This document shows positions 15,960 through 24,344 of a stretch of DNA of 44,983 nt, in pieces; position 1 is the stretch's first letter, and each line of letters begins with the position of its first letter. Below the pieces are notes generated by a model. It searched no databases. It saw nothing but the letters and a program-made list of their open reading frames with translations, and was not told the DNA's origin. This DNA comes from a virus, in the IMG/VR virus record IMGVR_UViG_3300018063_000305, positions 1 to 44,983 of that record. One strand, 5' to 3'. Both the position numbers and the translations under genes were made by a program.

Positions 15960-16643
15960 ATGGCTGTTATGACTCTCGGAGATATGAATCGACGTTTAAT
16001 ACGTGCCCCGATTAATCCATTAGATAAATCAACTGTTGTATCAATTCTTCCAAAACAAATTGATGAAGTAAAACATACAATTCAACCGGGCCGGTTTATA
16101 ATTCCTCCAGGTTCGTATGATAAACCTGCTCTATTAGTTGTTGGTTCTTCATCATGGTGGAAAGAGACCGATGAAGGCCAACCAATGTTAGAAATACCTC
16201 ATTCATCTATTCAAATAGCTGATTCAATTGTAAAAGATTATTGTAATGGTATTCTTGCTTGTAATATGGGAGATATCATGCCTGGTTTATTCTATGTTCC
16301 AGGTAGTTATGATGTTGAGAAATTAAAGAAAGAATATAAAAAAGAATTAGATGAAGCATTAGTTAGACAACGAAATTGGTTTTCTGAATTAGTGAAATTA
16401 GGTGATATTCTTTGGGCGCGCTCGAATGGTAATCCTTTGACTATTTCAGAGGATATGCGTCTTGCTGCGAATGAATTGAATTTAACTAATAAAGAATGGC
16501 TCAGAGATGTTCAGGTAATGGAATTGGTTAGATGTAAGGCATGTGGTTCACTTAAGAATCCTGCCTACCCAATATGTCCAACATGTAAAGCAATTGATAA
16601 TCCTGAATTAGCTAAAAAGCTTGGTTTAGTTTTCGCGAGTTAA
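15960..16643 (+). CDS. Conserved-type virion protein with C-terminal zinc ribbon (227 aa)
   Basis: 227 residues. The main part (NPLDKSTVVSILPKQIDEVKHTIQPGRF... SSWWKETDEGQPMLEIPHSSIQ) is a pattern I associate with uncharacterised head-module proteins of environmental podoviruses. Residues about 192-210 carry CKAC...CPTC, a zinc ribbon near the C-terminus. It follows a similar unknown gene and precedes the head-tail connector candidate. Role unknown. Confidence 0.6.
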   Translation: MAVMTLGDMNRRLIRAPINPLDKSTVVSILPKQIDEVKHTIQPGRFIIPPGSYDKPALLVVGSSSWWKETDEGQPMLEIPHSSIQIADSIVKDYCNGILACNMGDIMPGLFYVPGSYDVEKLKKEYKKELDEALVRQRNWFSELVKLGDILWARSNGNPLTISEDMRLAANELNLTNKEWLRDVQVMELVRCKACGSLKNPAYPICPTCKAIDNPELAKKLGLVFAS

Positions 16644-16645
16644 AT

Positions 16646-16894
16646 ATGAAACATAAAATACTTAAAATATCTCCTTTTATGTTTCTTAGTATGTGTAAAG
16701 AAGATACAATTAATGTTAGAGTAGTTGCAAATATTTTACCAAAAGATGCTAAGTTTATTCGAGCATATACTGACGATTACACTGGATGGGGATATATTAG
16801 TCTAATAATTGAAAGTGAATCATTTGAAGAAATAAAAGAAGGTGATGTAATTCCAATTTTACCATATCCAATTTTTGAAAAGATTTATACATAA
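16646..16894 (+). CDS. Hypothetical protein (82 aa)
   Basis: 82 residues with a mixed alpha/beta profile (MKHKILKISPFMFLSM, RVVANILPKDAKF, EIKEGDVIPILPYPIF). No motif recognised. It starts 2 nt after the preceding stop, and its own stop overlaps the next ATG (TAATG). Confidence 0.55.
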   Translation: MKHKILKISPFMFLSMCKEDTINVRVVANILPKDAKFIRAYTDDYTGWGYISLIIESESFEEIKEGDVIPILPYPIFEKIYT

Positions 16895-17580
16895 TGCCTA
16901 CACCTGCTGAAGTAATGGATATGTCGGCTAGTTTAATGAATGATACTGCACAATCTGTTTACACAGATGCAGCACAATTACCTTATTTAAATATGGCCTT
17001 AAGAGAATTACAAGAAAATTTTGAATTAAATAATATTCCTGTAACTAATGATACTTCTGCTTTACTCAATGTTCCACTTAATACATCTAGAATTGCATTT
17101 ACAGGAACTACACCAGTGCTTCCATCAGATTTAATTGAAATTCAACAAATATGGGAAAGTCCAGAAGGAGAAAATCTTTTCATTCCTATGACTAGAAAAG
17201 AATTTCTTCCACATGATTTAGAAAATACAACAATTAATCAACTTTTAGTTTGGGCATGGATTGAACAAGAAATTAAATTAATTGTAGCAAATGTTGATAT
17301 TGATATAAAATTAGATTATGTTAAATCACTTTTTACTACCATATTAATTGGTGCGATTGCAACTGATTTACCTGTATTAAATTCACTCTCATATTTAGGT
17401 TATAAAACTGCTGCTCTTTGTAGTCAATTTATTGGAGAGAATCCTACTAGAGCAGGTGAACTTAATGGTCTTGCAATGTTAGCATTAGATAGAACTATGG
17501 GAATCAGTACTAAGAGTCGCCAAGCAGTAACTACACGTAAACGTCCATTTAGAGCGGCATACAAGAGTCGTGGTTTTTAA
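16894..17580 (+). CDS. Putative head-tail connector (adaptor) protein
   Basis: 228 residues, N-terminally helical (MPTPAEVMDMSASLMND, YLNMALRELQENFELNN), with a beta-rich insertion (about 45-75) and further helices. This organisation and its position after the capsid genes fit the adaptor ring proteins of podoviruses. The C-terminal tail is basic (TTRKRPFRAAYKSRGF). Functional call by context and fold pattern only. Confidence 0.55.
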   Translation: MPTPAEVMDMSASLMNDTAQSVYTDAAQLPYLNMALRELQENFELNNIPVTNDTSALLNVPLNTSRIAFTGTTPVLPSDLIEIQQIWESPEGENLFIPMTRKEFLPHDLENTTINQLLVWAWIEQEIKLIVANVDIDIKLDYVKSLFTTILIGAIATDLPVLNSLSYLGYKTAALCSQFIGENPTRAGELNGLAMLALDRTMGISTKSRQAVTTRKRPFRAAYKSRGF

Positions 17581-17594
17581 TTAAATAGAATAAG

Positions 17595-17636
17595 ACTCCG
17601 GCACAATTAAGTGCTGGTTCATCAGTGAACTGGAGT
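17595..17636 (+). promoter_or_regulatory. Three-way-junction leader that buries the ribosome-binding site
   Basis: Closing stem ACTCC (17595-17599) / GGAGT (17632-17636) encloses two hairpins: GCAC-AATTAA-GTGC (17601-17614) and GTTCA-TCAG-TGAAC (17617-17630). The right closing strand contains GGAG, six bases before the ATG at 17642, which is the Shine-Dalgarno sequence. When folded, this RNA would hide it. That suggests translational control of the beta-helix gene, by protein binding or refolding; the trigger is unknown. Confidence 0.6.
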
Positions 17637-17641
17637 ATGGT

Positions 17642-18553
17642 ATGACACAACATGGTTATTGGCGTACACTTCGAGAAGAGAACAGGCGCGCGGTTTTAGA
17701 TGACTATGGTGTAATTAATAAAGTTTGGTATTTGTTTCCACAAGGAGGTGGACCTAGAAATAGTTTCACTACATTTACTGATTTAGCTCCAAATCTTCTT
17801 TCGAGAGATTTAATTTATCTTTCAGGTGTATTAAGAGAACAAGCAATAGCACCACAAGATGTATTTGATGTAACAATTCTTGGTGCTGCAAATAGACCGC
17901 GACAAGCTACAGATGCAGGTGTACCAACAGGTGGTGGTGCATCATGGCTACCTCCCTCATCTGGTGCTGTAGCTGCTACTCCACTACTTAAATTAAGAGA
18001 ACAAGGTTGGACTATTGAGAATATTATGTTCTCTCCTCATACTTCATCTGCATGTATTAGACTATCTAGAGCAGAAATTGCTTCTGATATGGATGGTTCT
18101 CATGCTATAATTCGTGGTTGTTATTTTGTTGGTGGAACAACTGGAATTGGAATTGAGGATGTTGGTGGATGTTCAAGAGTAGTAATTGAAGAAAATCGAT
18201 TTGAAGGATTAACTGGAACTGCTATTAAAGGAATTAGTACAGGAATTGCAGTTCCTTCACATTGGAGAATTGCAAGAAATCGATTTAATGGAAATACTAA
18301 TGCAATTGGTATGTCATTAACAGAAGGTCTAGTAGATCATAATTATATTAGACAAACTGCTAATGATGCTAATTTCAAAGTTAATCTTGTTGCAGTAGCA
18401 GCGCAAGGTTCACTTAATCAAGTGATTAAAAATATTTTTCCTGATGTTGCTGCTAATATTACTGTTGCAAAAGGTTATAAACCGGGAACTGATGATGTTT
18501 GGAGAAATTGGGGAACAGGTGCTGCTGATGAAATTGTAGCTGTTCCTGCTTAA
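17642..18553 (+). CDS. Right-handed beta-helix protein (tail spike / appendage-like)
   Basis: 303 residues. Residues about 120-235 show coil repeats typical of parallel beta-helices (ENIMFSPHTSSACIRLS, AIIRGCYFVGGTTGIGIED, VVIEENRFEGLTGTAIKGIS, WRIARNRFNGNTNAIGMSL, GLVDHNYIRQT). Proteins of this fold act as tail spikes, depolymerases or appendages. No catalytic Asp/Glu set can be assigned by eye. Translation appears controlled by the upstream branched leader. Confidence 0.65.
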   Translation: MTQHGYWRTLREENRRAVLDDYGVINKVWYLFPQGGGPRNSFTTFTDLAPNLLSRDLIYLSGVLREQAIAPQDVFDVTILGAANRPRQATDAGVPTGGGASWLPPSSGAVAATPLLKLREQGWTIENIMFSPHTSSACIRLSRAEIASDMDGSHAIIRGCYFVGGTTGIGIEDVGGCSRVVIEENRFEGLTGTAIKGISTGIAVPSHWRIARNRFNGNTNAIGMSLTEGLVDHNYIRQTANDANFKVNLVAVAAQGSLNQVIKNIFPDVAANITVAKGYKPGTDDVWRNWGTGAADEIVAVPA

Positions 18554-18579
18554 TTAACAAAAAGAAAAGGAGTAAAAAG

Positions 18580-18765
18580 ATGGCAAAAGACAAGATTCAA
18601 CATGATTTCGTAGTTGGAGATATTGTAAACATTCCATTTGAAGTTACAGCAATTACAGGTGGAACTCAACCTACAGTATCAGGAACAACAAAATATCCAG
18701 CATTTGATGGAAATAGAGATGCAGTAACTACACTTGATGCAATTCAAGTAATTAAAGATAATTAA
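18580..18765 (+). CDS. Small beta-rich protein (61 aa)
   Basis: 61 residues with a KOW-like or SH3-like beta pattern (HDFVVGDIVNIPFEVTAI) and no cysteine. An AAGGAG site is well placed. It sits between the beta-helix gene and a long hairpin element. Possibly a small structural or tail-attached protein; no family recognised. Confidence 0.55.
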   Translation: MAKDKIQHDFVVGDIVNIPFEVTAITGGTQPTVSGTTKYPAFDGNRDAVTTLDAIQVIKDN

Positions 18766-18781
18766 AGATAATTAGCGAGAT

Positions 18782-18849
18782 GGACTATCCTATATGCTTA
18801 ATTTATATCTGCTCCGGGATAAGTTAAGGTGGGTCATATAGGATAGTCC
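18782..18849 (+). repeat. Long near-perfect intergenic hairpin
   Basis: Outer arms GGACTATCCTATAT (18782-18795) and ATATAGGATAGTCC (18836-18849) pair perfectly over 14 bp. Inside, CTTAATTTAT (18797-18806) pairs with ATAAGTTAAG (18819-18828), ten pairs with one G-T wobble, around the loop ATCTGCTCCGGG. It fills most of the 93-nt gap ahead of the 18859 gene and has no T-tail. A processing site, stability element or small RNA is possible. Confidence 0.6.
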
Positions 18850-18858
18850 TTAATTAAA

Positions 18859-20367
18859 ATGAGAGACCATAATAGTATTTTATTAGAGGAGTTCAATGGA
18901 TTATGGCGAAATGGAGATGCAGAAGTCTGTCCAATTGATCATTTTACTGATTGTGAAAATATTCAATTTATTCAATCGGGAGTTGAAACAAGAGATGGAC
19001 TTAATTTATATCAATCACTTGCAACTGCTTTAGGTAATGTATTACGAATATATAATTATGTAATGCAAACTGGTGAATCATTACTTGTTTTAGTAGAAGG
19101 AGGTTCAATTTATCATGTAGTTAGTTCTACTGTAGTACATGGACCTATCCTAACTATTCCCGCAATGACTGATTTTGGTTTCGTGGCAATAGCAGGGCGT
19201 GCATTCATAACTCCATTTAAAACTGAGACTAATGCACTTGGAATTAATTTTCAAAGGGGATTACAAAACGAATTTGTTTATGTATATAAAGGGGATGGAA
19301 CTGCCGCGCGTAAAGCTGCTGGTCCTCCACCTACAGGTACTGCATTAGTTGCTACACCTGGAGCAGGAACATTTAGTGATTTAGGTTTTCACATTTTCGC
19401 AGTAGTTTATGAAACTGATACGGGTTACTTAACTGCACCTGGACCTGAAGTATTTGCAAAAGCAACTTCAGTTCTTACGACTCAGGGTTATACTATATCT
19501 AATATTACTATTGGTCCTTCAAATATAACTAAACGACATATTGTAGCAACTAAATTTATTAAAGATTATAATGGGGACCAAGATGGATTTCAATTCTTTT
19601 TTGTACCTGGTGGAAATGTTGATGATAATACTACTACAAGTAAAGTAATATCATTTTTTGATATTGATTTATTAGAAGATGCCTCACATTTAATTGATAA
19701 TTTTTCATCTATACCAGCAGGGGTTAGATTAACTACTTATCATGGTTCGATGGTTCTGACGACAACTTTTACTGATATATCTGTTGCATATGTATCACAT
19801 CCTGGTGAACCAGAAGCTATTGACCAAGTTGATGGAGTTTTAATTGCGCCATTAGATGGAAATCCAATTACAAACGCGCAAGAATTTAGAGATGTTCTTT
19901 ATTTATTTAAAAAGACTAGAACTGTTGGATTTTCAGATAATCAAGATGTTCCTTCTACTTGGACTCCATTTGTAGTAGATGAAGGTATTGGTGCGTCAGT
20001 TCATGGTGTTGGAACTGTATTAGATAGTGGTGGAGTTAACGTAGATTTCCTATTAATAGTTGATTATTCTGGATTAATGTTATTTAATGGAGCATATACT
20101 CGTCCTGAATTATCATGGAAAATACGTGATTTATGGTTTTCATTCGCACGAAATGATTTTTCTAAAATTCAAATAATGAATGATTCATTAAATCAGATAA
20201 TTTATCTTACTTTACCTGATAAGAAAATGTTAATTGCGGATTATTCTAATTCAATGAGTGCTAAACAAATTAGATGGGCTAAATGGAAATTTGATATTGA
20301 GGTAACTACGATTACATTGGTAGAAACAAATAAACTAATCATTGGATCTAATAATCAGTTAGTCTGA
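18859..20367 (+). CDS. Predicted tail structural protein, beta-propeller-like
   Basis: 502 residues, beta-rich throughout. The N-terminus (LLEEFNGLWRNGDAEVCPIDHFTDCENIQF... GVETRDGLNLY) follows a pattern seen in uncharacterised podovirus tail hub or nozzle proteins. Repeating blade-like segments (VFVAIAGRAFITPFK-type, LYLFKKTRTVGFSD, DFLLIVDYSGLMLFNG) suggest a beta-propeller. There is no ribosome site close to the ATG, so translation may depend on the upstream hairpin or on re-initiation. Exact tail role not established. Confidence 0.6.
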   Translation: MRDHNSILLEEFNGLWRNGDAEVCPIDHFTDCENIQFIQSGVETRDGLNLYQSLATALGNVLRIYNYVMQTGESLLVLVEGGSIYHVVSSTVVHGPILTIPAMTDFGFVAIAGRAFITPFKTETNALGINFQRGLQNEFVYVYKGDGTAARKAAGPPPTGTALVATPGAGTFSDLGFHIFAVVYETDTGYLTAPGPEVFAKATSVLTTQGYTISNITIGPSNITKRHIVATKFIKDYNGDQDGFQFFFVPGGNVDDNTTTSKVISFFDIDLLEDASHLIDNFSSIPAGVRLTTYHGSMVLTTTFTDISVAYVSHPGEPEAIDQVDGVLIAPLDGNPITNAQEFRDVLYLFKKTRTVGFSDNQDVPSTWTPFVVDEGIGASVHGVGTVLDSGGVNVDFLLIVDYSGLMLFNGAYTRPELSWKIRDLWFSFARNDFSKIQIMNDSLNQIIYLTLPDKKMLIADYSNSMSAKQIRWAKWKFDIEVTTITLVETNKLIIGSNNQLV

Positions 20368-20382
20368 TTCTTTCGGTAAAAA

Positions 20383-21801
20383 ATGGCTCCTCCTACTAAT
20401 ACTACATCTGCAACCGCAATAGTTATTCCATCACTTGATTATACTAATATACAAACTGGAATTCACGATGCTGGAACTACATTTACTGTTTGGTATAGAT
20501 ATACTCCTGTTGGTGCAGATGGAATAATTGGTCTTAGATTTTATGGCGATCCTATAGTATATAAGCCTAATACAGAAGTTTTTATAGATAATGATACAAC
20601 TTCATTAGGTTCAATTGGTTCTAATTTAATGTCTCAGATTCCTACTCTTACTGGTAGGATATTATTTTTCAAAGTAATTCCAAATGGAGGTAATCCTAAC
20701 CCTGCTACTCTTAATGTTAGTATATTACGAGCGCAAAATAACTTATCTCCTGTTGGTTCAATATTTATCAGAGCAGCTTCAATTCTACCATCTTTTATAA
20801 CTGCTGGTTATGCTGGTCTTGGAGCAGGATACATAAATGATAATACTGGTATAATTTTGAAATTTTCTGAGCAACTTCCACCTGGAGAATCTGGTGATTA
20901 TTTACCAACAACAGGTGAAATTTTATTTGGAGATGAATTTATTGAATTTGATAGATTAAAATTATATAGTTCTAGTCTAGTTTTAAAAGCTAATATAGTA
21001 TATGATTGGAAGCAAGCAACTCCAATTATTAGAACTTCTAGAGAAACAAAAAAGTTTTATATTGGAAGTAAGGGTTCAGCACCAACTTTTCCAATTGAAT
21101 ACGTCACTGTAGATTCTTCTGGTATTTTAAGTTCTCCAGTGGTTATGGTTGGATTTGGGATAACTGCAATAGCTAACAGTCACGATAATTTATCTGTTTA
21201 TGTAGCGGGTGTAGGTGGATCAGTAGGAGCTGCTATCAAAAAATGGAATAAAGCTGGTGCAGCATTTGGAGCAGATTTTGCAGCAGGTGTAGCTAATAAA
21301 ATAGTTCAAGATTTATTAGTTATGAAAAATGGCGAGGTCGTTGCACTTTATCACGAATCAGCTACTGATGATATTTTTGTTCGCGTATATAGTTCTGCAG
21401 GTGCAATTTTAAATACCTTTACCGCTCCAGTTGTTCCATATACATTCGTATCTCCAAGGCTTGGATATGCTAATGATGATTCAATTTCATTTTGGTTATT
21501 TTTACATCAATCGGATACTTTCTCTAGATTTATAAATATTAAATTAAGTGATGTTAGCATATTGAGAAATTTTACTACTCCAGATTTTTCTTATTTAGAT
21601 GTCGATCAGGGAGTTTCTCCTACGTTTAGATTTGTTACAAGTGATAGTTGTCCATTTGTACTATCATTAGCAGTAAATAAATACTCAGGATTATATTTTG
21701 TTGAAATTGATAAAACTGATGATACTGTAATTGATGGTGGTGTTGAACTTGATTTGAAAATTCCTGACCCATTTATTAAAACTGCTTTCGTCGGAGATTA
21801 G
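20383..21801 (+). CDS. Predicted tail protein with beta-repeat domain
   Basis: 472 residues. An N-terminal beta-sandwich (about 10-115, TTFTVWYRYTPVGADGIIGLRFYGD) resembles a pre-peptidase/bacterial adhesin-type module. It is followed by blade-like repeats (about 225-460) with alternating hydrophobic strands (KKFYIGSKG, LSVYVAGVGG, GEVVALYHES). This suggests a second propeller-like structural tail protein next to the 502-residue one. No enzymatic motif identified. Confidence 0.55.
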   Translation: MAPPTNTTSATAIVIPSLDYTNIQTGIHDAGTTFTVWYRYTPVGADGIIGLRFYGDPIVYKPNTEVFIDNDTTSLGSIGSNLMSQIPTLTGRILFFKVIPNGGNPNPATLNVSILRAQNNLSPVGSIFIRAASILPSFITAGYAGLGAGYINDNTGIILKFSEQLPPGESGDYLPTTGEILFGDEFIEFDRLKLYSSSLVLKANIVYDWKQATPIIRTSRETKKFYIGSKGSAPTFPIEYVTVDSSGILSSPVVMVGFGITAIANSHDNLSVYVAGVGGSVGAAIKKWNKAGAAFGADFAAGVANKIVQDLLVMKNGEVVALYHESATDDIFVRVYSSAGAILNTFTAPVVPYTFVSPRLGYANDDSISFWLFLHQSDTFSRFINIKLSDVSILRNFTTPDFSYLDVDQGVSPTFRFVTSDSCPFVLSLAVNKYSGLYFVEIDKTDDTVIDGGVELDLKIPDPFIKTAFVGD

Positions 21802-21815
21802 TTTGGATAATTAAA

Positions 21816-22094
21816 ATGGGCGAAGAAAGTATTTCTCATATAACAGGTATAAGATTAAGAGTAAATGGAACAGGAAGTCTTATACCTCGATTTATTTCAC
21901 TAGATGGAATTGAATCACAGACATTAATTTCACTAACTATGTCATTATTAAATGATATTCAACCAACTCGTCTTGCAAATTTTCAAAAGCAACGCGCGCA
22001 ACTTGAACTGAAAACTACTGTAATTAATGAAAAATTTAAAATAAATAGAATAATTATATTCACTAAACCTGTATTTTCTGAATATCCTATGTAA
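21816..22094 (+). CDS. Hypothetical protein (92 aa)
   Basis: 92 residues: beta-rich first half (ISHITGIRLRVNGTGSLIPRFISLDG), then a charged helical stretch (RLANFQKQRAQLELKTTVINEKFKINR). Probably a structural accessory by position; no family recognised. Confidence 0.5.
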   Translation: MGEESISHITGIRLRVNGTGSLIPRFISLDGIESQTLISLTMSLLNDIQPTRLANFQKQRAQLELKTTVINEKFKINRIIIFTKPVFSEYPM

Positions 22095-22097
22095 TTT

Positions 22098-22223
22098 ATG
22101 GCAAGAACAAATAAATTTCAAGAAGGTCATAGTTATCCTAAGGAATCATGGGATATTCCTAAGAAAAAACGGAAAAATAATCTTAAAGGATTTAGATTTT
22201 CTAAAAAATTAAAAACTAAGTAA
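22098..22223 (+). CDS. Highly basic micro-protein (41 aa)
   Basis: 41 residues, about a third Lys/Arg (IPKKKRKNNLKGFRFSKKLKTK). It starts 3 nt after the preceding stop, and its stop is directly followed by the next ATG. Probably nucleic-acid binding or a minor virion component; unconfirmed. Confidence 0.5.
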   Translation: MARTNKFQEGHSYPKESWDIPKKKRKNNLKGFRFSKKLKTK

Positions 22224-23336
22224 ATGGCATTCAAATTACCACCAGTTCAACCAGATTTCGCTCAACTTAAGACGAGTTTAGCTAATTCACATACTCAAGT
22301 TAAAAATAACGCATTATATCAAACTATATTTCAATTAATTGAGAGAATTGAAAGATCGCGTGATTTAATTCTTAAAGATATAGAAGATATTGAAGAGAAA
22401 ATTACTATTATTTCTCCATTTGGAATATCTGGTTTTCCTCCTGGTATTGATGGTGAAGACGGATTAGATGGTTTACCTGGTATACAAGGTTTAACTGGCT
22501 TAACTGGTGCAACTGGAATACAGGGTTTTACTGGTTTAATGGGACCACCAGGAATAGATGGTGAAGATGCAGCAGAACCTATAATTTTAGTTGCAGATGT
22601 AATAGGCATTTTAGGAAATCCTGTAAGAGTTACGAATGGAGGAACTGGAACTGCAACTCAGTTTACACTAGGTTCTATTGTATTTGCTGGAGTTAGTGGT
22701 ATTTATAATCAAGATAACTCTAATTTCTTTTGGGATAATACTAACAAGAGATTAGGTCTTGGTACATCAACACCATTATCTGTCTTACACATGCTTAGTC
22801 CAGAAACTAGTAGTACATTGATTACAGACACCTATTCTGGGGGAGCATCTTCTCCTTCTAACAATTTCTTAGCACGGAGTAGTCGTGGAACAAGTGGAAC
22901 TCCCAGCGCTGTACAAAGTGGGGATACCTTGTTCTTTTTTCAGGCTAGAGGTTCTTTATCAACTGGTTTTACGAGTACTCAAGCGGCTGGTATTCAGATG
23001 CAAGCTACCGAAAACTGGACTATGACAAACCAAGGAGCTCAATTAAGTTTAAATATAACGCCTAATGGATCGGTAACAGCTATCAGGGGCCTTTTAATTA
23101 ATTCCTCAAGCGGAATTACCATTGGCGATACTACTGATCCTGGCGCAACAAATCTTCGTGTATTAGGAACTATTACAACAGGTCAAGGGGCATTTTTAAT
23201 AGTTTCTACTACTGCATTTAATAATGGTGCTGCTGCCGGAGCCGGAACTTTAGCTAATGCACCCGCAGCAGGTAATCCTACTAAATGGATTCCGATTAAT
23301 GATAATGGAACAACAAGATATATTCCAACTTGGTAA
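22224..23336 (+). CDS. Collagen-like tail fibre protein
   Basis: 370 residues: an N-terminal helical region with coiled-coil character (about 1-62), a collagen-like segment of about 14 G-X-Y triplets (residues 74-115), then a fibre head. The head part (about 170-320, RLGLGTSTPLSVLHM ... NWTMTNQGAQLSLNITPNG) is of the type seen at the tips of phage fibres. From about 22780 to 23310 the DNA is visibly richer in G/C codons than the surrounding genes, suggesting that the head domain was acquired separately. Confidence 0.7.
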   Translation: MAFKLPPVQPDFAQLKTSLANSHTQVKNNALYQTIFQLIERIERSRDLILKDIEDIEEKITIISPFGISGFPPGIDGEDGLDGLPGIQGLTGLTGATGIQGFTGLMGPPGIDGEDAAEPIILVADVIGILGNPVRVTNGGTGTATQFTLGSIVFAGVSGIYNQDNSNFFWDNTNKRLGLGTSTPLSVLHMLSPETSSTLITDTYSGGASSPSNNFLARSSRGTSGTPSAVQSGDTLFFFQARGSLSTGFTSTQAAGIQMQATENWTMTNQGAQLSLNITPNGSVTAIRGLLINSSSGITIGDTTDPGATNLRVLGTITTGQGAFLIVSTTAFNNGAAAGAGTLANAPAAGNPTKWIPINDNGTTRYIPTW

Positions 23337-23342
23337 TAAATT

Positions 23343-23627
23343 ATGGCTGAATCTTTAAATTTAACATCACCAATTATAAAAACAATTACTAGTTATATTG
23401 TTAGACGATTAGATATGGATTTAGATGCTGCATATATATCTATTCGTTTAAAAGGTACTGATGGAAAATCAATAGAATTAAATTATGAAGGTTCAATAGC
23501 TACAACACTTATAATAGCACTGAACAAAACTAATCTTTCTATAAATTCATTACAACGACGAATTTTAGAACGATTAGTAATTGATGGTAAATTACCACTT
23601 GGAACAGTTATAGGAAGTCCTGATTAA
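23343..23627 (+). CDS. Hypothetical protein following the fibre gene (94 aa)
   Basis: 94 residues of mixed alpha/beta structure, with LNYEGSIATTLIIALNKTNLSINSLQRRILERLVIDGKLP as the most distinctive part. It follows the fibre gene after 6 nt. A fibre chaperone or attachment protein is possible from position alone; no motif supports it. Confidence 0.5.
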   Translation: MAESLNLTSPIIKTITSYIVRRLDMDLDAAYISIRLKGTDGKSIELNYEGSIATTLIIALNKTNLSINSLQRRILERLVIDGKLPLGTVIGSPD

Positions 23628-23630
23628 TAT

Positions 23631-23768
23631 ATGAATAGTATAGATATACAAGAAATACTTTTACTACTTGGTGCAAAGGAAGTAGAATTATATTTACTTA
23701 AAAAACATATTACTAAATTAGAAGAAGAAATCAAAAAATTAATTAGTAATAAAATAGAAGGAGAATAA
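23631..23768 (+). CDS. Coiled-coil micro-protein (45 aa)
   Basis: 45 residues, almost entirely helical with heptad spacing (IQEILLLLGAKEVELYLLKKHITKLEEEIKKLI). It resembles a short homo-oligomerising coiled coil. It starts 3 nt after its neighbour, and AGGAG at its 3' end probably serves the next gene. Confidence 0.55.
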   Translation: MNSIDIQEILLLLGAKEVELYLLKKHITKLEEEIKKLISNKIEGE

Positions 23769-23771
23769 TAA

Positions 23772-23978
23772 ATGGCACATCAATTTAAATTAACTATTAC
23801 TTATCTTGATACTAGTGAAGCATCAATTTGGTGGAATGATGATAATACTATTGAAGGAATTGTTATGCCTTCAGTTGATTCTGCTGATGTAGCATTAAGA
23901 CGTTTAGAAACTTGGCGATTGTTAGTAGACTATTGTCGTTTAAATAAAATTGATCATTTTCATTGTAAAAAACAGTAA
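23772..23978 (+). CDS. Hypothetical protein (68 aa)
   Basis: 68 residues: beta-strand start (HQFKLTITYLDTSEASIWW), then a helix (DVALRRLETWRLLVDYCRLN) and a C-terminal HCKK. No family recognised. Good GGAG site within the end of the previous gene. Confidence 0.5.
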   Translation: MAHQFKLTITYLDTSEASIWWNDDNTIEGIVMPSVDSADVALRRLETWRLLVDYCRLNKIDHFHCKKQ

Positions 23979-23996
23979 TTAATTTTAGAGGATAAA

Positions 23997-24341
23997 ATGG
24001 CACGTATTCCAAAAAGATTAGTAGGACCGGCTGTAATTGCAACTGGACCAACAACAGTTTATACAGTTCCAGCATTAACGAAAACTATTATTCGACAGAT
24101 ACATATATCAAATCCATCTGGTTCTGCTGTTACATTTACACTATCAGTAGGAGCTGATGCTGCTGGAACTAGATTATGGAGTTCTTATTCAATTCCTGCA
24201 GCAGCGGCTGGAGTAACTGATTCTGTTAGAGATATATTTATGTATCTTGTTGTTGACGCAGCAGAAATTGTAACTTTGAGTGCAGGAACTAATAATATTC
24301 TTACTATTACTATTACTGGTGATGAAATTATTCTTGGTTAA
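23997..24341 (+). CDS. Small beta-sandwich virion protein (114 aa)
   Basis: 114 residues with pattern IPKRLVGPAVIATGPTTVYTVPALTKTIIRQIHISNPSGSAVTFTLSVGADA. This is typical of small phage proteins of beta-sandwich fold attached to fibres or heads. An AGGA site is present. Structural role by similarity of pattern and by context. Confidence 0.6.
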   Translation: MARIPKRLVGPAVIATGPTTVYTVPALTKTIIRQIHISNPSGSAVTFTLSVGADAAGTRLWSSYSIPAAAAGVTDSVRDIFMYLVVDAAEIVTLSAGTNNILTITITGDEIILG

Positions 24342-24344
24342 TAA

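Noticed and set aside
17590-17640. Possible hammerhead ribozyme (CTGATGA on the minus strand)
   Set aside because: The required GAAA after stem II and a proper cleavage triplet are absent; the CTGA is the loop of a simple hairpin.
22331-22609. Minus-strand open frame (92 codons) with Pro/Gly/Ile repeats
   Set aside because: It is the antisense of the collagen-like Gly-X-Y region of the fibre gene; composition simply mirrors the repeat, with no ribosome site.
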